Shown piece after piece: positions 12,282 to 23,657 of a stretch of 64,000 bases of DNA. Numbering within the stretch: position 1 is the first letter of the stretch; each line of letters opens with the position of its first letter. The notes beneath the pieces were generated by a model. The model saw nothing but the letters and a program-made list of their open reading frames with translations. It was not told the DNA's origin and did not search any database. A program made the position numbers and the translations under genes. This DNA comes from Isoetes taiwanensis (taxonomy: Eukaryota > Streptophyta > Lycopodiopsida > Isoetales > Isoetaceae): assembly GCA_021234155.1 (NCBI GenBank), contig JAJEKV010000268.1:1-64000 (forward strand), read 5' to 3'.

Positions 12282-12880
12282 TGTTAGCCCTCGGGTGTCG
12301 GAAGTATACACAGTCTATACTTTCTGCGATGAGGGCGAGGCCCCACTGGGCCACCGGTGTCCAAGAAGAGGGATCCACAAAAGCCACTCAGGGTCAAAGC
12401 TCCTCCAAGAAGCGTAAGACCCAAAGGTAGGACCCACGGCGGGCCACTACTTGTCCGTTAGCACGGCCGCGGAGATTCAATTCGCTCAGTGCCCAAGTAG
12501 TGGAGCACGTTGTCATGATGAGGATCAGATTCAGGCCGTAGGGCCACCCGTGTTCCTATATATTGTAGCATTTTTGCTCCTTCAAAAGGGTTGAGTGTTC
12601 TTTTGTGTCACTACTGAGCGACATCTTTGGTGCGCTGTTGTCGCTCTTTTGAGCCTTCATTGTATTAATTTGTTTTGATCAATGGATTGTCGCGGTTCTC
12701 CACAAGTGTCTTGTGTGTTTCATTGTGTATTGCAATTGCTGTTTTATCCGAGTTTTTTCTTGTTCTTTCCTCTCGTTAGCAAAAATCGGCGTGACAAGAG
12801 TGTCCGGGATTTACCCCGCCGGGACTTCAAGGATCTCCACAGAGATCATCCCTCAGCGATCCGTGCCCGGACCCCAAACA
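12282..12880 (+). repeat. Right LTR of the gypsy element
   Basis: Aligns with 1927-2503. It has an extra segment of about 40 bases near 12350-12395 that the left copy lacks. The shared block ends at ccggaccccaaaca. Confidence 0.82.
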
Positions 12881-13407
12881 AAAGAGCCACCAGAGTTTAT
12901 TCTATGCATTCTACCTCAAAGACCGATTCTCTATCTTTGTGTAATGGTTTGATTCCTTTTTATATGTAGTTTACGAAGGAAGATGCAATGCATACTTATG
13001 CAGAGAGATGTTTTGCGGCCGTTTAACAAACTGTTTTGAGACGTTGGAGTTGTTAATCGCTGTATAGTTCCTCCCCGTAATATAAATGATCGCATTGCTT
13101 GAGCGAATGTGGCTTTGAAAATTAATGCCAAGGTAACTCACTTGGTACCCCATAATGGCTCCCTGCTCATTGAACTGAAGACTTACTCAAACTGTAGTGT
13201 GGAGGATATAATACGATGTTATCGATGGAATTTCGGTCGTGGTCTTCCAAAGGTCTCAGGAGCCAACTATAATCTTTGGAATGGATGTGTCACATGGAGC
13301 CCCATTCTCGTCAAATTCACCATCAATTGCAATTGTAAGGATTGAACTGCGGTGTGCACTTGACTTTAATCATATTATTATAATTATAATAATAACTTAT
13401 AATTATA
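12881..13407. other. Unassigned spacer
   Basis: No gene recognised. It ends in an AT-rich run just before the CACTA-like subterminal repeats. Confidence 0.5.
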
Positions 13408-13420
13408 ACTTAATAAAAAA

Positions 13421-13525
13421 GGGCACGTCGTTTTAACACAAAGACGCCGTTATAGACGTCGTTTAACGACTATTGCGCACGCCGTTAACGACCTCGCGAC
13501 GTCGTTCAACGACGCCCTGTAACTT
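13421..13525 (+). repeat. Left subterminal repeats of the CACTA-like element
   Basis: Repeated cacgtcgtt, gacgtcgtttaacgac, cgccgttaacgacc and gacgtcgttcaacgacg. These are the type of subterminal motif that CACTA transposases (TNPA) bind. CpG density is far above the surroundings. Confidence 0.65.
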
Positions 13526-13907
13526 TTTATCGTAAATGAGCGGCTTTTCCGCCCGCCTAGTTTTTGGTTCTAAGCGGCTGGAGGCGTTTTTTCGTGGCGA
13601 TTTTTTGGCGGATCATCCTTGCTGGGTCCTTTCCAAGCTTCAAGCAAGCATCCAAAGGTATTTCAATGGATCAATCAACTCTATTTTTGAATTAGGCTTG
13701 TTGTTTGATAGATTTAGGGCTTCTTGTTTTTTCTTATTTGTTTTCAATCCATCCCATTTCTATCCTCCTCTTCTTTCCATCCTTGTTTTTCTTCAATCCA
13801 TTTCGCCTCTTATTAGTATGAATCGAATCCTCCTCCTTCTTCTTCCAATGATCTTCCAATCATTGGTTTCTTCCTCTAATCTTCCGATTCTTCCAATCTT
13901 CTATTCA

Positions 13908-13997
13908 TTTTCTTCTTCTTCTTCTTCACCACTTTCTCATTCTATTCAATCTTTCTTTCCTATCTCTTCTTCTTCTTCTTCTTCTTCTTCTTCTTCT

Positions 13998-14032
<35 letters not shown>

Positions 14033-14046
14033 TTCTTCCTCTTCTA
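13908..14046 (+). repeat. (TTC)n microsatellite
   Basis: A long pure run of ttc/cttctt units, with a less regular TTC-rich lead-in from about 13840. The poly-Ser and poly-Arg frames it opens are composition artefacts. Confidence 0.95.
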
Positions 14047-14452
14047 TTTTTTTTCCATGGAAGAAGGACGTTGAAAGATTTTCGAGGCCCATTCTTCCCT
14101 CTATTTTTATTACAAGAAGGGGACGTCGTTGAAAGGCTAGGGCCCTTCTTTTTATGTTTTTTTTTTTTTTTTTTCATTTTTTACATGTCAATATATAGTT
14201 CTTTTAATTAACAATGTAAATAGTTTTAATGTCAATGATCTTTTCAATGTGAATCGTCTTTTTTGTTTTTTTTTTTTTTTTTTATTTATGTAAGTTTTCT
14301 AATTATTGAATGCCTTTATTTTTTTGCATGTACACTAATAACAAAATGCGTCGCTCTTGGAAATCGATTGCAACTCAAGACATTCTAGGTAAGAATTTGA
14401 GTTTGAGTAGGAGAATAAAATTTTAATGTTTTATTTAGGTTAAAAAAAACTT

Positions 14453-14780
14453 GGGGAGACTTGGACAGGCATGGCATTCGGCTCCGCCTTGAGTGGAGAA
14501 GACTAGGTGTTGGGTCCAAGCTCACCATTTACTCTTGTAATTTTATTGATTAATGTATTTAGTTTAGAAAAATTGGGGAGACTTGGACAAGGGCATGGTC
14601 GGCTCCGCCTTTGAGTGGAGAAGACTAGGTGTTCAGGGTCCAAGCTCACCGCTTACTCTTGAAATTTTATTGATTAATGTATTTAGTTTAGAAAAATTTG
14701 GGGAGACTTGGACAGGGCATGGTCGGCTCACTTTGAGTGGAGAAGACTAGGTGTTCGGTCCAAGCTCACCTACTCTTGTT
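14453..14780 (+). repeat. Tandem repeat of about 124 bp, three units
   Basis: Units start at 14453, 14575 and 14700, each with ggggagacttggac, gcatggtcggctc, gagtggagaagactaggtg and ccaagctcacc. The core recurs in reverse orientation at 47062-47325 inside the second CACTA element. Confidence 0.9.
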
Positions 14781-14789
14781 TATTTTTTT

Positions 14790-15260
14790 TTTAATATATC
14801 AATAAATAGAAATCTTTACTGGATTGGACAACATGGGTTTTTGAAAAAAATTGCATTATTGATTTTCGGGTTTCTAGTTAAGAATGTTGTTTTAAAGATG
14901 TTAGGGATGTCAAAGAAACACGATGTGGAGTGGTTAAGAGCAAGAAAAAATTTAAATAGTTGGTTTTAAAAAAAAAAAAATTAAAAGGAAACTAACTCTT
15001 AAGAAAGTAGGTAAAGATTCATAATGAAGGTTTGAAAAAGTCAAAAGCAAGATTAATGAATCTAAATTGGTTTGTAGGTATGGCCCCGACTGTGAAGACA
15101 CTAATGATTAGTGAGATTAGGACGATGGTCATAAATGAGATATAAAGCTAACGAAAGTCCCGATCGGGAGATGCAAACCGGGTCAACGCGGTCCACCATT
15201 TTGTCGACATGTGAAAAGGAAGTGCCAATTTGAGTTAGCACAAAAATGGCAGTCAAGAAG
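14790..15260 (+). other. Unassigned part of the CACTA-like element
   Basis: AT-rich, with no recognised coding. The frame at 14751-14969 starts in the tandem repeat and is not called. Confidence 0.45.
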
Positions 15261-15262
15261 AA

Positions 15263-15980
15263 ATGTTGACTTCTCTCCTTGACACACATGTAAAGCCAAT
15301 GATTGGAAACCCCATGGATGAACTGAAGACATGTTTGAAGCATTCAAAGGTTTTTAAAAGTCCCAATGCCGAGGCTCGTGGTCAAGGAATGGGTAGCTTC
15401 ATGGAATTCCTCAAAGAAGCGACGTTTGGATCACAAGAACATCATTGCGGATCTCAATGCACGCCGGTTGGAGGTAATTAAAAATGCTTTGGGGGAAGCT
15501 CTAGTGGAGCGGGGGCCTAGCAAGCCCCACTTTTCTTTGGAGAATCACATGAACACATCAATCTTTTGTTGATCCCATGCCCGTAGAGGCCGTGGATGTG
15601 ATACACCTTATTGAGGAGAAACCAACACATCGCACGTATCAAATCAAAATCAACGGAACACAACACTTCCAAGATGATGAGCTATACAGTGGATGGGTTT
15701 TCAAGGGCAAAGATAGGGCAGAGACGTATGAGATGGCTCAAAGATACATACGCTTCAAGAGCCCGTGATCCCGCTTTGGCTACATCCATTGGACTTGCAT
15801 ATGAAGTTGCTAGCTCTAGTGGGGATACCATAGGGCCAATGGTGATTCTACCTTTCATGAATGGAGAGACACTTGCACACTTGTTTGACTATTTACCTAA
15901 TAACTTGTCACGCTTTTTAGAAGATGGTCAAATGCAATTGCTAGAGCCAAGAAGAACCGACAAAACACATAGGCGCTGAA
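15263..15980 (+). pseudogene. Unrecognised coding remnant inside the CACTA-like element
   Basis: Three overlapping plus-strand frames (15263-15481, 15366-15572, 15577-15979) read as one decayed protein. Blocks include LDTHVKPMIGNPMDELK, VVDVIHLIEEKPTHRTYQIK-like and ALATSIGLAYEVASSSGD. Amino-acid composition is protein-like and not repeat-driven, but I do not recognise the family. Its place between the 5' tandem repeat and the TNPA-like region suggests it is element coding sequence or captured host sequence. Confidence 0.4.
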
Positions 15981-17090
15981 CTTAGGAGCAAAAGCGAGTT
16001 GTATATCATTATGTTCCGTAGATAGCTCTTGCCCTAGCGTAGAAGGTGTCGTTGAGATCCACAAAGGCCACTTCACTCACACAAAGCTTAATTGCAAGAG
16101 AGTCAAATTACATTTTGATGATGAGTACCAAAATGTGTGGGTGGCCATTGGTGATTGGGACAATGCAATTCATTTTTACCTAAAGCCGCCGCCCTTCCCT
16201 TGTTGAAGTGTCGGTGACTTACTTTCTGGATGGACAAGCAAAATATCCATGGTTAGAGGAACTGTGGTTTGAGAAATCAAGGATGATGATCGTGTATGGG
16301 GACATTTAAATTCATGATGTCTATGCATTGGGATATATTTATGAGATGCTTCCTCGGATTTCGTGCAAGCTATGCACGAATGGAGTGGTTTAATAATAAC
16401 AACAATGCCCAATGGATTAATCCAACCCATATGTACCAACGACGTCTTGACAAGTTGGAGGAGCAAAAACAAGAATGATGTGCCTACATTGAAGACGTAT
16501 TCTCATCACGACCCAAAGCTTCCGGGTTGTTGAAGCCTTACAAAGTGTTGGAATATCTTCTACCATGGTTGTGAGACAAAGGCGACACATGAAGTGCATG
16601 GATGCCTTGGAGATGTCAAAATTGTTGTTGTCACAACTCAAATAATGAATACAATATTGTATATCTTGCCATGTTTAAGAGTATTAAATTTTTAATTGTC
16701 TAATAACCAAATATATAAAGACACTTTTAATTATTCAAATCCCAATGTTTTGTAATGAACTTCCCATGTTGCTAACATTTGTTGCTTTCCTACTATGTTA
16801 TTCATCGCGACTCCATATAAATAACTTTGCAAGTTTTTGCACATGTCCAAAGAACCATGGGATTTGGCACGATGGCATATCTATTGTTCACAACTTTACT
16901 TCAGCGTGGCTTGGTAGCCTTATTGATTGACCCTAAACCTGCAAAGGCCTTTAAGAGGCGGGTTGGTCGCTCGGGTTTAGCTCACACCACCGCCACCTCC
17001 ACCATTGTGTGGATTTGGTATGGATTTTTCTAGGATAAAATGTAAGTTAACCATTTATTTTAACGTTCTAATGTTTTTAAATGAAGCGTG
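15981..17090 (+). other. CACTA-like element interior, broken frames
   Basis: Short plus-strand pieces (for example 16296-16478, SMHWDIFMRCFLGFRASYAR) suggest further decayed coding. A non-coding AT-rich stretch follows near 16640-16830. No family was assigned. Confidence 0.35.
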
Positions 17091-17093
17091 TAA

Positions 17094-18200
17094 ATGCGGT
17101 TTGCCCCTTCTTTTCCTATGCATAATGTTAGATGCGTCGTGGTTATGGGCGGATCTTCTTCTCATCACCACTTCGCCAAGAGGCGGAAAAGGACCTCGCG
17201 ATCCAGCGGGAAGACGGAAGAAGAGCGGAACTTCAGATATCAACGAGGCGATAACCCTCAAGATAGGTGGAATGCCTTGCAATTCGGGATGTCGCCTGAG
17301 AATGGAGATTATGCCGCCAGTCATGTTGAACAAAGTAGGCGAGAGGTCTCGGCCCCCATGACCCTCCCCGCCATAGCTCATACACTCCTTCGTGAATTCA
17401 ATCTTGGGGCGTTCTTGTTAAGCCAGGAGAATGAACCCCCAAAGGGGAGCCGACCCGACCGTCGTCCACGTCGGAGTGGACGCAATTCCTCTTCAAGCTC
17501 TGTTAAAGATCGTGCACCACCTGCACCACCTCCACGAAGGCATCTCTTTCAATATGAGTGAGTTCATCTTGAATTATGCCCTTTTTTGTTCACTAACACA
17601 TATTCATATGTTAGTCGTATGTTGAGTGTAGTAGCAAGAGTTGCAGCGCACCACAAAGACTGCAGATGGCGACAATTTTGGAAGATGGCTAATAATGTCA
17701 CAAATAGCGTTTGCCATAACGTCCACAAGGGTGACTGGAACTCGGGAGCCTATGATGAGGAAAAAGAGAGGATCAAGGAGATTTTAGAAGCAGAATATCC
17801 CGAGCTCAAGTCAGGAGAGATCTCATGGAGGGAGCTTTGTTCAAAGCAGGGTAAACATGTTAAATCCACCAGGTATTAGGCTCTTTCGTTCTTCATTATA
17901 ACCTCATTGTACTCATATTTTATTTATATTTTGCAGAGGTAATCAGAAGAAGCAGCTGAAAGATCTTGCCAAAGCTACAGGAGTCCCGATAGAGGAAGTG
18001 GCACAGCCTATCTGGTTGACTAATGAGGCATTTCAAGTACATCATCTCTCCCATGAGTCGTATAATTAGATGATGCCATGTGGACTAAGTCCTTGTATTG
18101 CATTGTAGTGTTTGAAGGCCAACATATTATCAAAGAAAGGGGAAGCTAGAACAAAGGCAGCTACCGGACGCGAGGTAATGACGAAGCAAGTGGCGCCATA
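17094..18200 (+). pseudogene. TNPA-like protein of the CACTA-like element
   Basis: The first part (17094-17561) is basic and low-complexity (FAKRRKRTSRSSGKTEEE, later Arg/Pro/Ser-rich). The second (17586-17879) contains VARVAAHHKDCRWRQFWK and YDEEKERIKEILEAEYPELK, followed by a consensus-like donor and acceptor (ttgcag, about 17936) and GNQKKQLKDLAKATGVP. A last piece has CLKANILSKKGEARTKAATG. This resembles the plant Ptta/En-Spm transposase family: a basic region, a helical DNA-binding core, then a tail of the form LKxxxxSKxGxARTKxxxG. TNPA would bind the subterminal repeats of the element. Frames change several times, so it is probably inactive. Family assignment is by recall of the pattern only. 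Confidence 0.5.
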
Positions 18201-18999
18201 GTGCCAATAAGACTGGTCCGGGTTATGGCTTTCTCGGATAAGCTATTTGTAAGTATAAATTTGGTTTATAATGTAGGTTCTCGAGTTGAACACTAACATT
18301 AGTTTTGGTGCTCATTCTCACTAGGCGCCATTTGGTCGGTCGCCCTACCGCTAAAGATGAACGCGAAAGGGCCTTCAAACAAGGCGCAAATATGGGCCAT
18401 CGCGCACGCCATCTGCGTGAAAGGGGGGGGATGAAGTGTGTATCATTCATTAGATAATTATTTGTGACTACAATGAACTAATTGTTGCGATACAATATAA
18501 TGCGGGTAAAATGAAGACGAAGCCAATGAAGAAGAAGAAGAAGAGAGCAACAACTAAAGACTTAATATATTTTGAAATGTGCAAATTACATTGTGAAATA
18601 TATTAATTGAATTCAATTTAAATTTTTATGCTTTGTTCTTATTATACGTGATTTTTTTTGTTATGTTAATTTTATGCTCGATTCTATTTTTTTTATTCTT
18701 AGATTTATTAAACATTTAATTACATATTAAACAATAATGCTTATCTACCATTAATATAATTTAATCAATATTTGTTTCTATTTTTCGAATTTTAAATTTT
18801 TAAATATTTATTCTCGATTTATTTTGTTCATATTTAATATTTATTAATACTATTAATATTATTGATAATATTAATATTAATAAATATTACTAAATATTTA
18901 TTTATATTAAATATTTGTTAATTTTGCATATGGAATATTAAGCGTCCGTTAAATCATATTGAATAATATTAAATAAATATTTTTTTATCAAAATTCTTT
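18201..18999 (+). other. AT-rich 3' part of the CACTA-like element
   Basis: From about 18570 to 18960 the sequence is almost pure A/T with many aatatta runs. No gene seen. Confidence 0.6.
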
Positions 19000-19537
19000 A
19001 ATCGTCGTTGAACGGCGTTGTTCCGCGTACGCCACGCCGCGGCGTCGTTGAACGCACGTCGTCTGCGTGGCGCCGCCGGCCAGAAGCCGGCAACCACGCC
19101 TTGCATGTGGCGCCCACGCCCGGCAACGTCGTTGAACGGCGTTTTACACGCCGGCGAGTTCACGTCGGTAGCCGCTTACGCTACCGGCAACGCCTGCACC
19201 GGACCCGGACATGGCGGCGTGTACTTTTCGTCGTTGAGCGACGTTGCAGTCATCATCGCCACGCCCGGTACGGGTTCTGCAGCTTTCGGTCACTGGCGGC
19301 GGTCCCGGCGTCGACCCACGGTAACGTTAACGACGTTGAAACGGCGCCATGTAAATTAAACTTAAAAGACGCCCGCAGATTGCGGCGCGTATAGCGGCGC
19401 ATAAGCGTCGTATATCGGCGCTCCGACGTCGAAATAGGCGTCGTTTATCGACGCGTTTCGGACGTCGATCATCGACGATAAAACGACGCCCGGACGTCGT
19501 AATGACGCCGTAAATAACGGGGTTTGGTTTTGTAGTG
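19000..19537 (+). repeat. Right subterminal repeats and terminus of the CACTA-like element
   Basis: A dense series of cgtcgttgaacg, gacgtcgt and cgacgcc motifs, ending at ttttgtagtg (19537), the inverted CACTA end. Frames in this GC-rich block (for example 19008-19394) are read-through of the repeats. Confidence 0.7.
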
Positions 19538-21382
19538 AAAAAATATAAAATGCCCAGTCACCATCTCCAAGTGACATGGCATGATGACTAGACATACATG
19601 TCATCACCTCCAAAGCTACTTTGGTCCACTCATCATTTTCCACCTTCATGTCTCATTCATCATGTTGCCACCTAAGCACCAAATTTCCACATCATCACAT
19701 CACTCCACATCATCAAATGATGACTAGGCAAGTTTTGACCAAACTCAAAATTGGTCAACCTAATGATCAAATTACCTTGGGAAGTGAACCTACTAGCCTT
19801 GTTCACCCTAGTTGACCTATTTTTTCCACCTTTCCACTAAGTCATCATTGATTCATCCTTTCTTTGAACAAAAATCAAAATATTATTTTTCCAAAATTTG
19901 GCCTTGCCATCTTGAAGCTCCCATGAAAATATGCCACCTGGCACAAAAAATCTCAAAAAAGACCCTATATAGACCTTCAAATTTCATTTCTTGGGAACCG
20001 TGCCCCATGCCAAAAATACAAAATTTTCCTATTCTACCCCCCCATCTATCTACCCTCTCATCCTCTGCCAAGTGGCGCCCCCTGGCGCATGCCAAGTCGA
20101 AACACGAGCCGAGCTTGGGCGTGGGAGGAGACCACGTAATCAAGAGAGAAGAAAATAGCTCTCTATTTATACCTTGGCCCATTTTTGATCTCTACTGTGG
20201 GATATATCTCATTGAACCCTAAAATTTGAATTTGCCAAGAAACCTTCATTACATTTGGAGCCAAACGGAGTAATCATTGTGACATCGTTGGCGGTTTTGT
20301 CCTACTTCACCGAAAGAATAGCTCAATTAAACCAAAACCGTGGCATTGATTGCAAATTTGCCAAGATCTGGCCGGAGACAGGGGATTTTAAAAGGAGGTT
20401 TGTTCTACTGAAATTTTTTGAGGGCCATAAGCGGATTTGAAGACCACGAACGTGAAGTCGTGGCGCCTCTGTGAGCTTGCGGAAGATCCTCCCCGCCTCG
20501 AAATCATCTGAGGCATATGTGATGAAATATCCTTGAATCTTTTGAAACTTGAAGTTTATTTTGATTGAGTTGTTCTTGGATGATCCAGTCGGACATTCTT
20601 GAATACCCTGTGTTGTGAATTTGCTGTTTTGACTTAATGAAAATCGGAATTTGGGAAAAGAATGTGTGAGAGTATGATTGAACACATTTTGCTATGCATT
20701 GTCATTTACACTTGAGCATAAAGGGATTGAGCAGAATACAACTAGTGTTTGTTTAAGTCATTGTTAGGAGAAAAAATTGAAACGACCTGCAAAACATATG
20801 TCCTTTGAAAAAGACTAAAAATAGATCTTTTCTTTGAATCATCTGTTGGTTGTAGGCATTTCTAGTATCCAAGCAACCATCAGAGGTATCAGTAGTGAAT
20901 ATTGAGAGCAGAGAAAACAAAAGAAAGGGGATTGACAATTAGAGTGCAAGGACTGTTACAGGCATTGCCATTGAAACTCGGGCAGTGCATGTTACAGCAA
21001 GAATTTAAGCTTTGTTTGAACCAAGTGAGCATATGCACGTGACCTACAGGAGCATACCTGAGTGTGGGAATTTGTTTCTACCACAGAAGATCATTGTTTA
21101 GCATTTGGCAAAATCGAGCTCACTGTCCAGGCCATTGACTAAAAATTGACCCAGTCAGGAAGTTGATTTGTGAGAAATCTGTAAGCACTTTGCCTGTAGA
21201 CTTTTTACAACAGTTTCCTGGAGTTGGCTAGCATACTTTGGTAAAGATCTCAAGTGCTTTTGAAATATATGCATGGTTTGGTGAATATTTGAGTGCTGCT
21301 AGTTTCTTTTGCTTTAGGGACTCTAGTGGATTTGGTATTTCCTTGCAAAGTCAGAGATGTTTTGCAGTGCAGATTGATCACC
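19538..21382. other. Non-coding DNA, possible LTR-like promoter remnant
   Basis: No protein family seen. Around 20160-20230 there is a TATA-like ctatttatacc followed by ttgaaccctaaaatttg, as often seen in plant LTR promoters. I found no matching second LTR. The sequence toward 21382 runs into the 3' end of the minus-strand gene. Confidence 0.4.
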
Positions 21383-22830
21383 TCAAGTGATCTGGAGGTC
21401 CTGACCATCAAAACACCTTTGTAAGGCCCCAGTTGGAGACCACCTAGGATAATCTCCAACAATATGTTCTAGATTGGAAAGAAGCTTATTCAATATTGTG
21501 ATAGTGAGATTTGGATCAGCATGAATGTTTGGATAGTTCAAGAATGCCTTGCAAGATAGTTTTCCATTAAATACCATAGCACCAACAACATGCAGGTGTA
21601 TGAAATCTTCTTCAACAACATCCTTAGGCACATTGACAAAATGTGGTAGGGTGGTCTTCTTCTGGTCCATTCCATCAATAACAACCGATATGTAGTTGAG
21701 TGGTTGCTCCAGTGCTTTCTTCCTATGTTTTGTCAATTTTCTCCTTTCTAAGGATTGTTGTTCTCTGTGCTTGTTCAGTTTCTCTTTCAATGCATCTGAA
21801 ATGAAAACATGTTTAGGAAAGAACCTACTTTTAAGTAGAACTAGGCAAGAAGAACACCTACCGGAAGCTTACTTTTAGTGTGAAGTGTCCTTGCATTTTG
21901 TCTCTCGAAGCTTTTTTAATTGAGCATGTAGCACAAACAGACATCCGGTGCTTTCTAGGAATGGACACGCGAGAAAACTCTTTTTTCCAGAGCACAGTGA
22001 AGTAAGAGTAGCAGACATGGCGTTCTCCAGCCTCAACACACATGTCCTTATAATTATCGTAGACTTCACGTTTCGTGAAGTTGTCACTCAAGTGGTACAT
22101 GGGGCTGTTAGGGAGTTTCTCGCAAGACTCCTTAAAGAAACCTTCCATCCAGGAAACACATTGAAGGGCATGAATTCTGGATATACCTCCTGAATGGCGA
22201 GTCATTAATGCCCGGATTCTTGTCAAGCCTTTTCTTCAGCCAGTCAAGTCGTCTGTTGCCTAAAGCATGAATCAATTTGAAGGCCGTTTGACAGACGGTG
22301 TGGCCACCAGCTGTGTAAGTAAACCTTTCACCATAATCTGGCCTAATATTGAAGGCTAAGTAGCCCCTTTGGTCTAGCAGAGTCATTGAACTGTAACTAT
22401 CACGAATCAACCTCAATTCCTTTAGTCCAATCTTAAGCAAACAACGTTGAGAACAACAGTGCTTTGTATGGGTTGCCCTCAAGTGAGCCTCGTCCATGAG
22501 TTCTTCTAACGGTTGTACATGCTTTCTTGTGTAAGTTACGCTTAAGATTCTTACTTGCAGTGGCTTTGAATTCGAACATAGAGTCTTGTGGCTTTGGTAG
22601 GTCCTCGTCTGAGAGATCAACATGAGGTGTTTCTTCGTCTGAGAGATCAACTTGAGGTGTACTTGTAGATGCTGAGAGGTTTGGTGTGGGCAAGTCCCGG
22701 GGGGAGGTGCTTTCCCTCTCTCTGGGAAAAAGTAATCGAGGTTGGTGACGTAGTCGACCAGCCCCTGAAGTGTCGTAGAACACAGGAGTTGCGTGTCGCT
22801 GACTGCTCCCACTTGTTGTAGTACCATTTA
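21383..22830 (-). pseudogene. DUF7869-like (putative transposase-type) protein, broken
   Basis: Four minus-strand pieces in order form one protein. The first (22783-22433) is a charged N-terminal segment with VDLSDEE twice, a pattern resembling SUMO-interacting motifs. The second (about 22500-22132) has CSQRCLLKIG, DYGERFTYTAGGHTVCQTAF and GNRRLDWLKKRL. The third (22226-21858) has ESCEKLPNSPMYHLSDNFTK, VYDNYKDMC and MSVCATCSIKK. The fourth (21790-21383) has RKLTKHRKKAL, SVVIDGMDQKKTTLPHF and FIHLHVVGAMVFNGK. Cys-rich N-terminus, the Cx2C-like piece and the VIDGMDQxKTxLP block match a widespread uncharacterised eukaryotic family that carries DUF7869, which I recall as mobile-element-like. Usual C-terminal parts after HIVGDYPRW are missing. 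It is divergent from the methyltransferase gene, so the two may share a promoter region. Function as a transposase is inference. Confidence 0.62.
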
Positions 22831-23523
22831 ACGAAATGGATGGAGTTGGCGTGATTTGCCTCGGGGATTTAGCCCTACCTGTGGACTATGGGCGGCGTAC
22901 TAAAATGAAGTGGAGGAGGTAGTCCGACCTCTCTAGCCTGTGGTGGGGTAAAACGATTGGTGGGGCAAACGACGTTCGTGAGCAAGGTGTGGTGGAGTAA
23001 ATTGAACTGGGTGGTGGAAGCCGAGGTGGTCGGCCGAGTAAACTCAACAGAGCCGGGGGTTTGAATATCTGAGGCGTAATTTTCGAGGCTACTTCCCGGT
23101 GTCCGCTGAGGGGTGTGAATGTCATTGCGGGAGGAAGCCCGCGAACGGGAGTTGGAGGCTCTGCAGTTCTTTTTCTCGAGCCATACTCGAGAAAGTTAGC
23201 GTCATTAATCAGATAAATTTATACCTACGTAAGAGCGCACGGTAAAAAGTTTACACGAGTGGATGGTATAAATTTATACAAGAGAAGGCAAACTTGAAGC
23301 GGCTAGACCAGATAAATTTATCTTGGAGCAGATGGTATAAATTTATACCTGAGGAGGGCAACATAGAAAAGACACAGATAAATTTATATGAAAACTCCTC
23401 ATGCACAATTGTATTGAAAACTTTATGGATGGCTTTATCTAAACCTTGGCACTTAGCGTAGGTACTTAAGCCCGGCCGGCCAATTTATTTCTACATACCG
23501 CTAGAGTCCGCTGCTTTGAGATC
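22831..23523. promoter_or_regulatory. Divergent intergenic region with palindromic sites
   Basis: Lies between the DUF7869-like gene (minus) and the methyltransferase gene (plus). A Pro/Ser-rich minus frame (23125-22886) may be the extreme N-terminus of the minus gene. From 23212 the region carries five copies of the TATAAATTTATA palindrome. Confidence 0.5.
23212..23389. repeat. Palindrome array, promoter-proximal cluster (5 sites)
   Basis: Sites at about 23212, 23265, 23311, 23334 and 23377. The copy at 23334-23349 is a perfect 16 bp palindrome GGTATAAATTTATACC. 23311-23322 is the perfect shorter variant GATAAATTTATC. Spacing is irregular (about 20-55 bp), so this is a set of dispersed sites and not a tandem satellite. 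Confidence 0.92.
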
Positions 23524-23533
23524 GTTTATATAC
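23524..23533 (+). promoter_or_regulatory. TATA box candidate for the methyltransferase gene
   Basis: The AT motif tttatatacc starts about 55 bp upstream of the proposed ATG at 23580, which leaves room for a short 5' leader. Confidence 0.5.
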
Positions 23534-23657
23534 CCTCTAAATTGCTTCTCGAACAGCTATAAGCTTAATCCATACGACCATGGCCACGTAAGTCTACTAT
23601 CCGCATCGTTTTTAGTTTCTTATTTGTTTTAAGTCGTTAAAAGTGTAAGCACCCACC

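Larger units (their letters stand above)
1927..12880 (+). mobile_element. Full-length Ty3/gypsy LTR retrotransposon, degenerate
   Basis: The element is bounded by related LTRs at 1927-2503 and 12282-12880, both starting TGTTAGCCC and ending CCAAACA. A purine tract (ggtggggggag) directly precedes the right LTR and fixes the orientation as +. The flanks taaga and aaaga are a near-match five-base target duplication. The internal order is gag, protease region, reverse transcriptase, RNase H, integrase, which is the Ty3/gypsy order. All coding parts are interrupted by stops and frameshifts. Integrase is followed by nearly 4 kb without a recognised domain, longer than in most gypsy elements. The motif set looks like the Tat/Athila side rather than a chromovirus, because no chromodomain was seen, but that placement is inference. 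Confidence 0.88.
13408..19537 (+). mobile_element. CACTA/En-Spm-like DNA transposon, probably non-autonomous
   Basis: The right end reads ...ggtttggttttgtagtg at 19537, the reverse complement of a CACTACAAAACC terminus typical of CACTA elements. The left end is degenerate (aacttaataaaaaagggc, about 13403-13424). Both ends carry subterminal arrays of gacgtcgtt and aacgacg motifs in inverted arrangement (13421-13520 and 19000-19510). A threefold tandem repeat near the left end is shared, inverted, with the CACTA element at 42.9-48 kb. Coding pieces are on + at 15.2-18.2 kb. No Tnp2 transposase was found, so it would depend on another element for movement. Confidence 0.7.

Noticed and set aside
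13536-14177. Poly-Ser and poly-Arg proteins on both strands
   Set aside because: They are translations of the TTC microsatellite. No other evidence of coding.
19008-19394. Arg-rich ORFs on the plus strand
   Set aside because: Read-through of the gacgtcgtt subterminal array.
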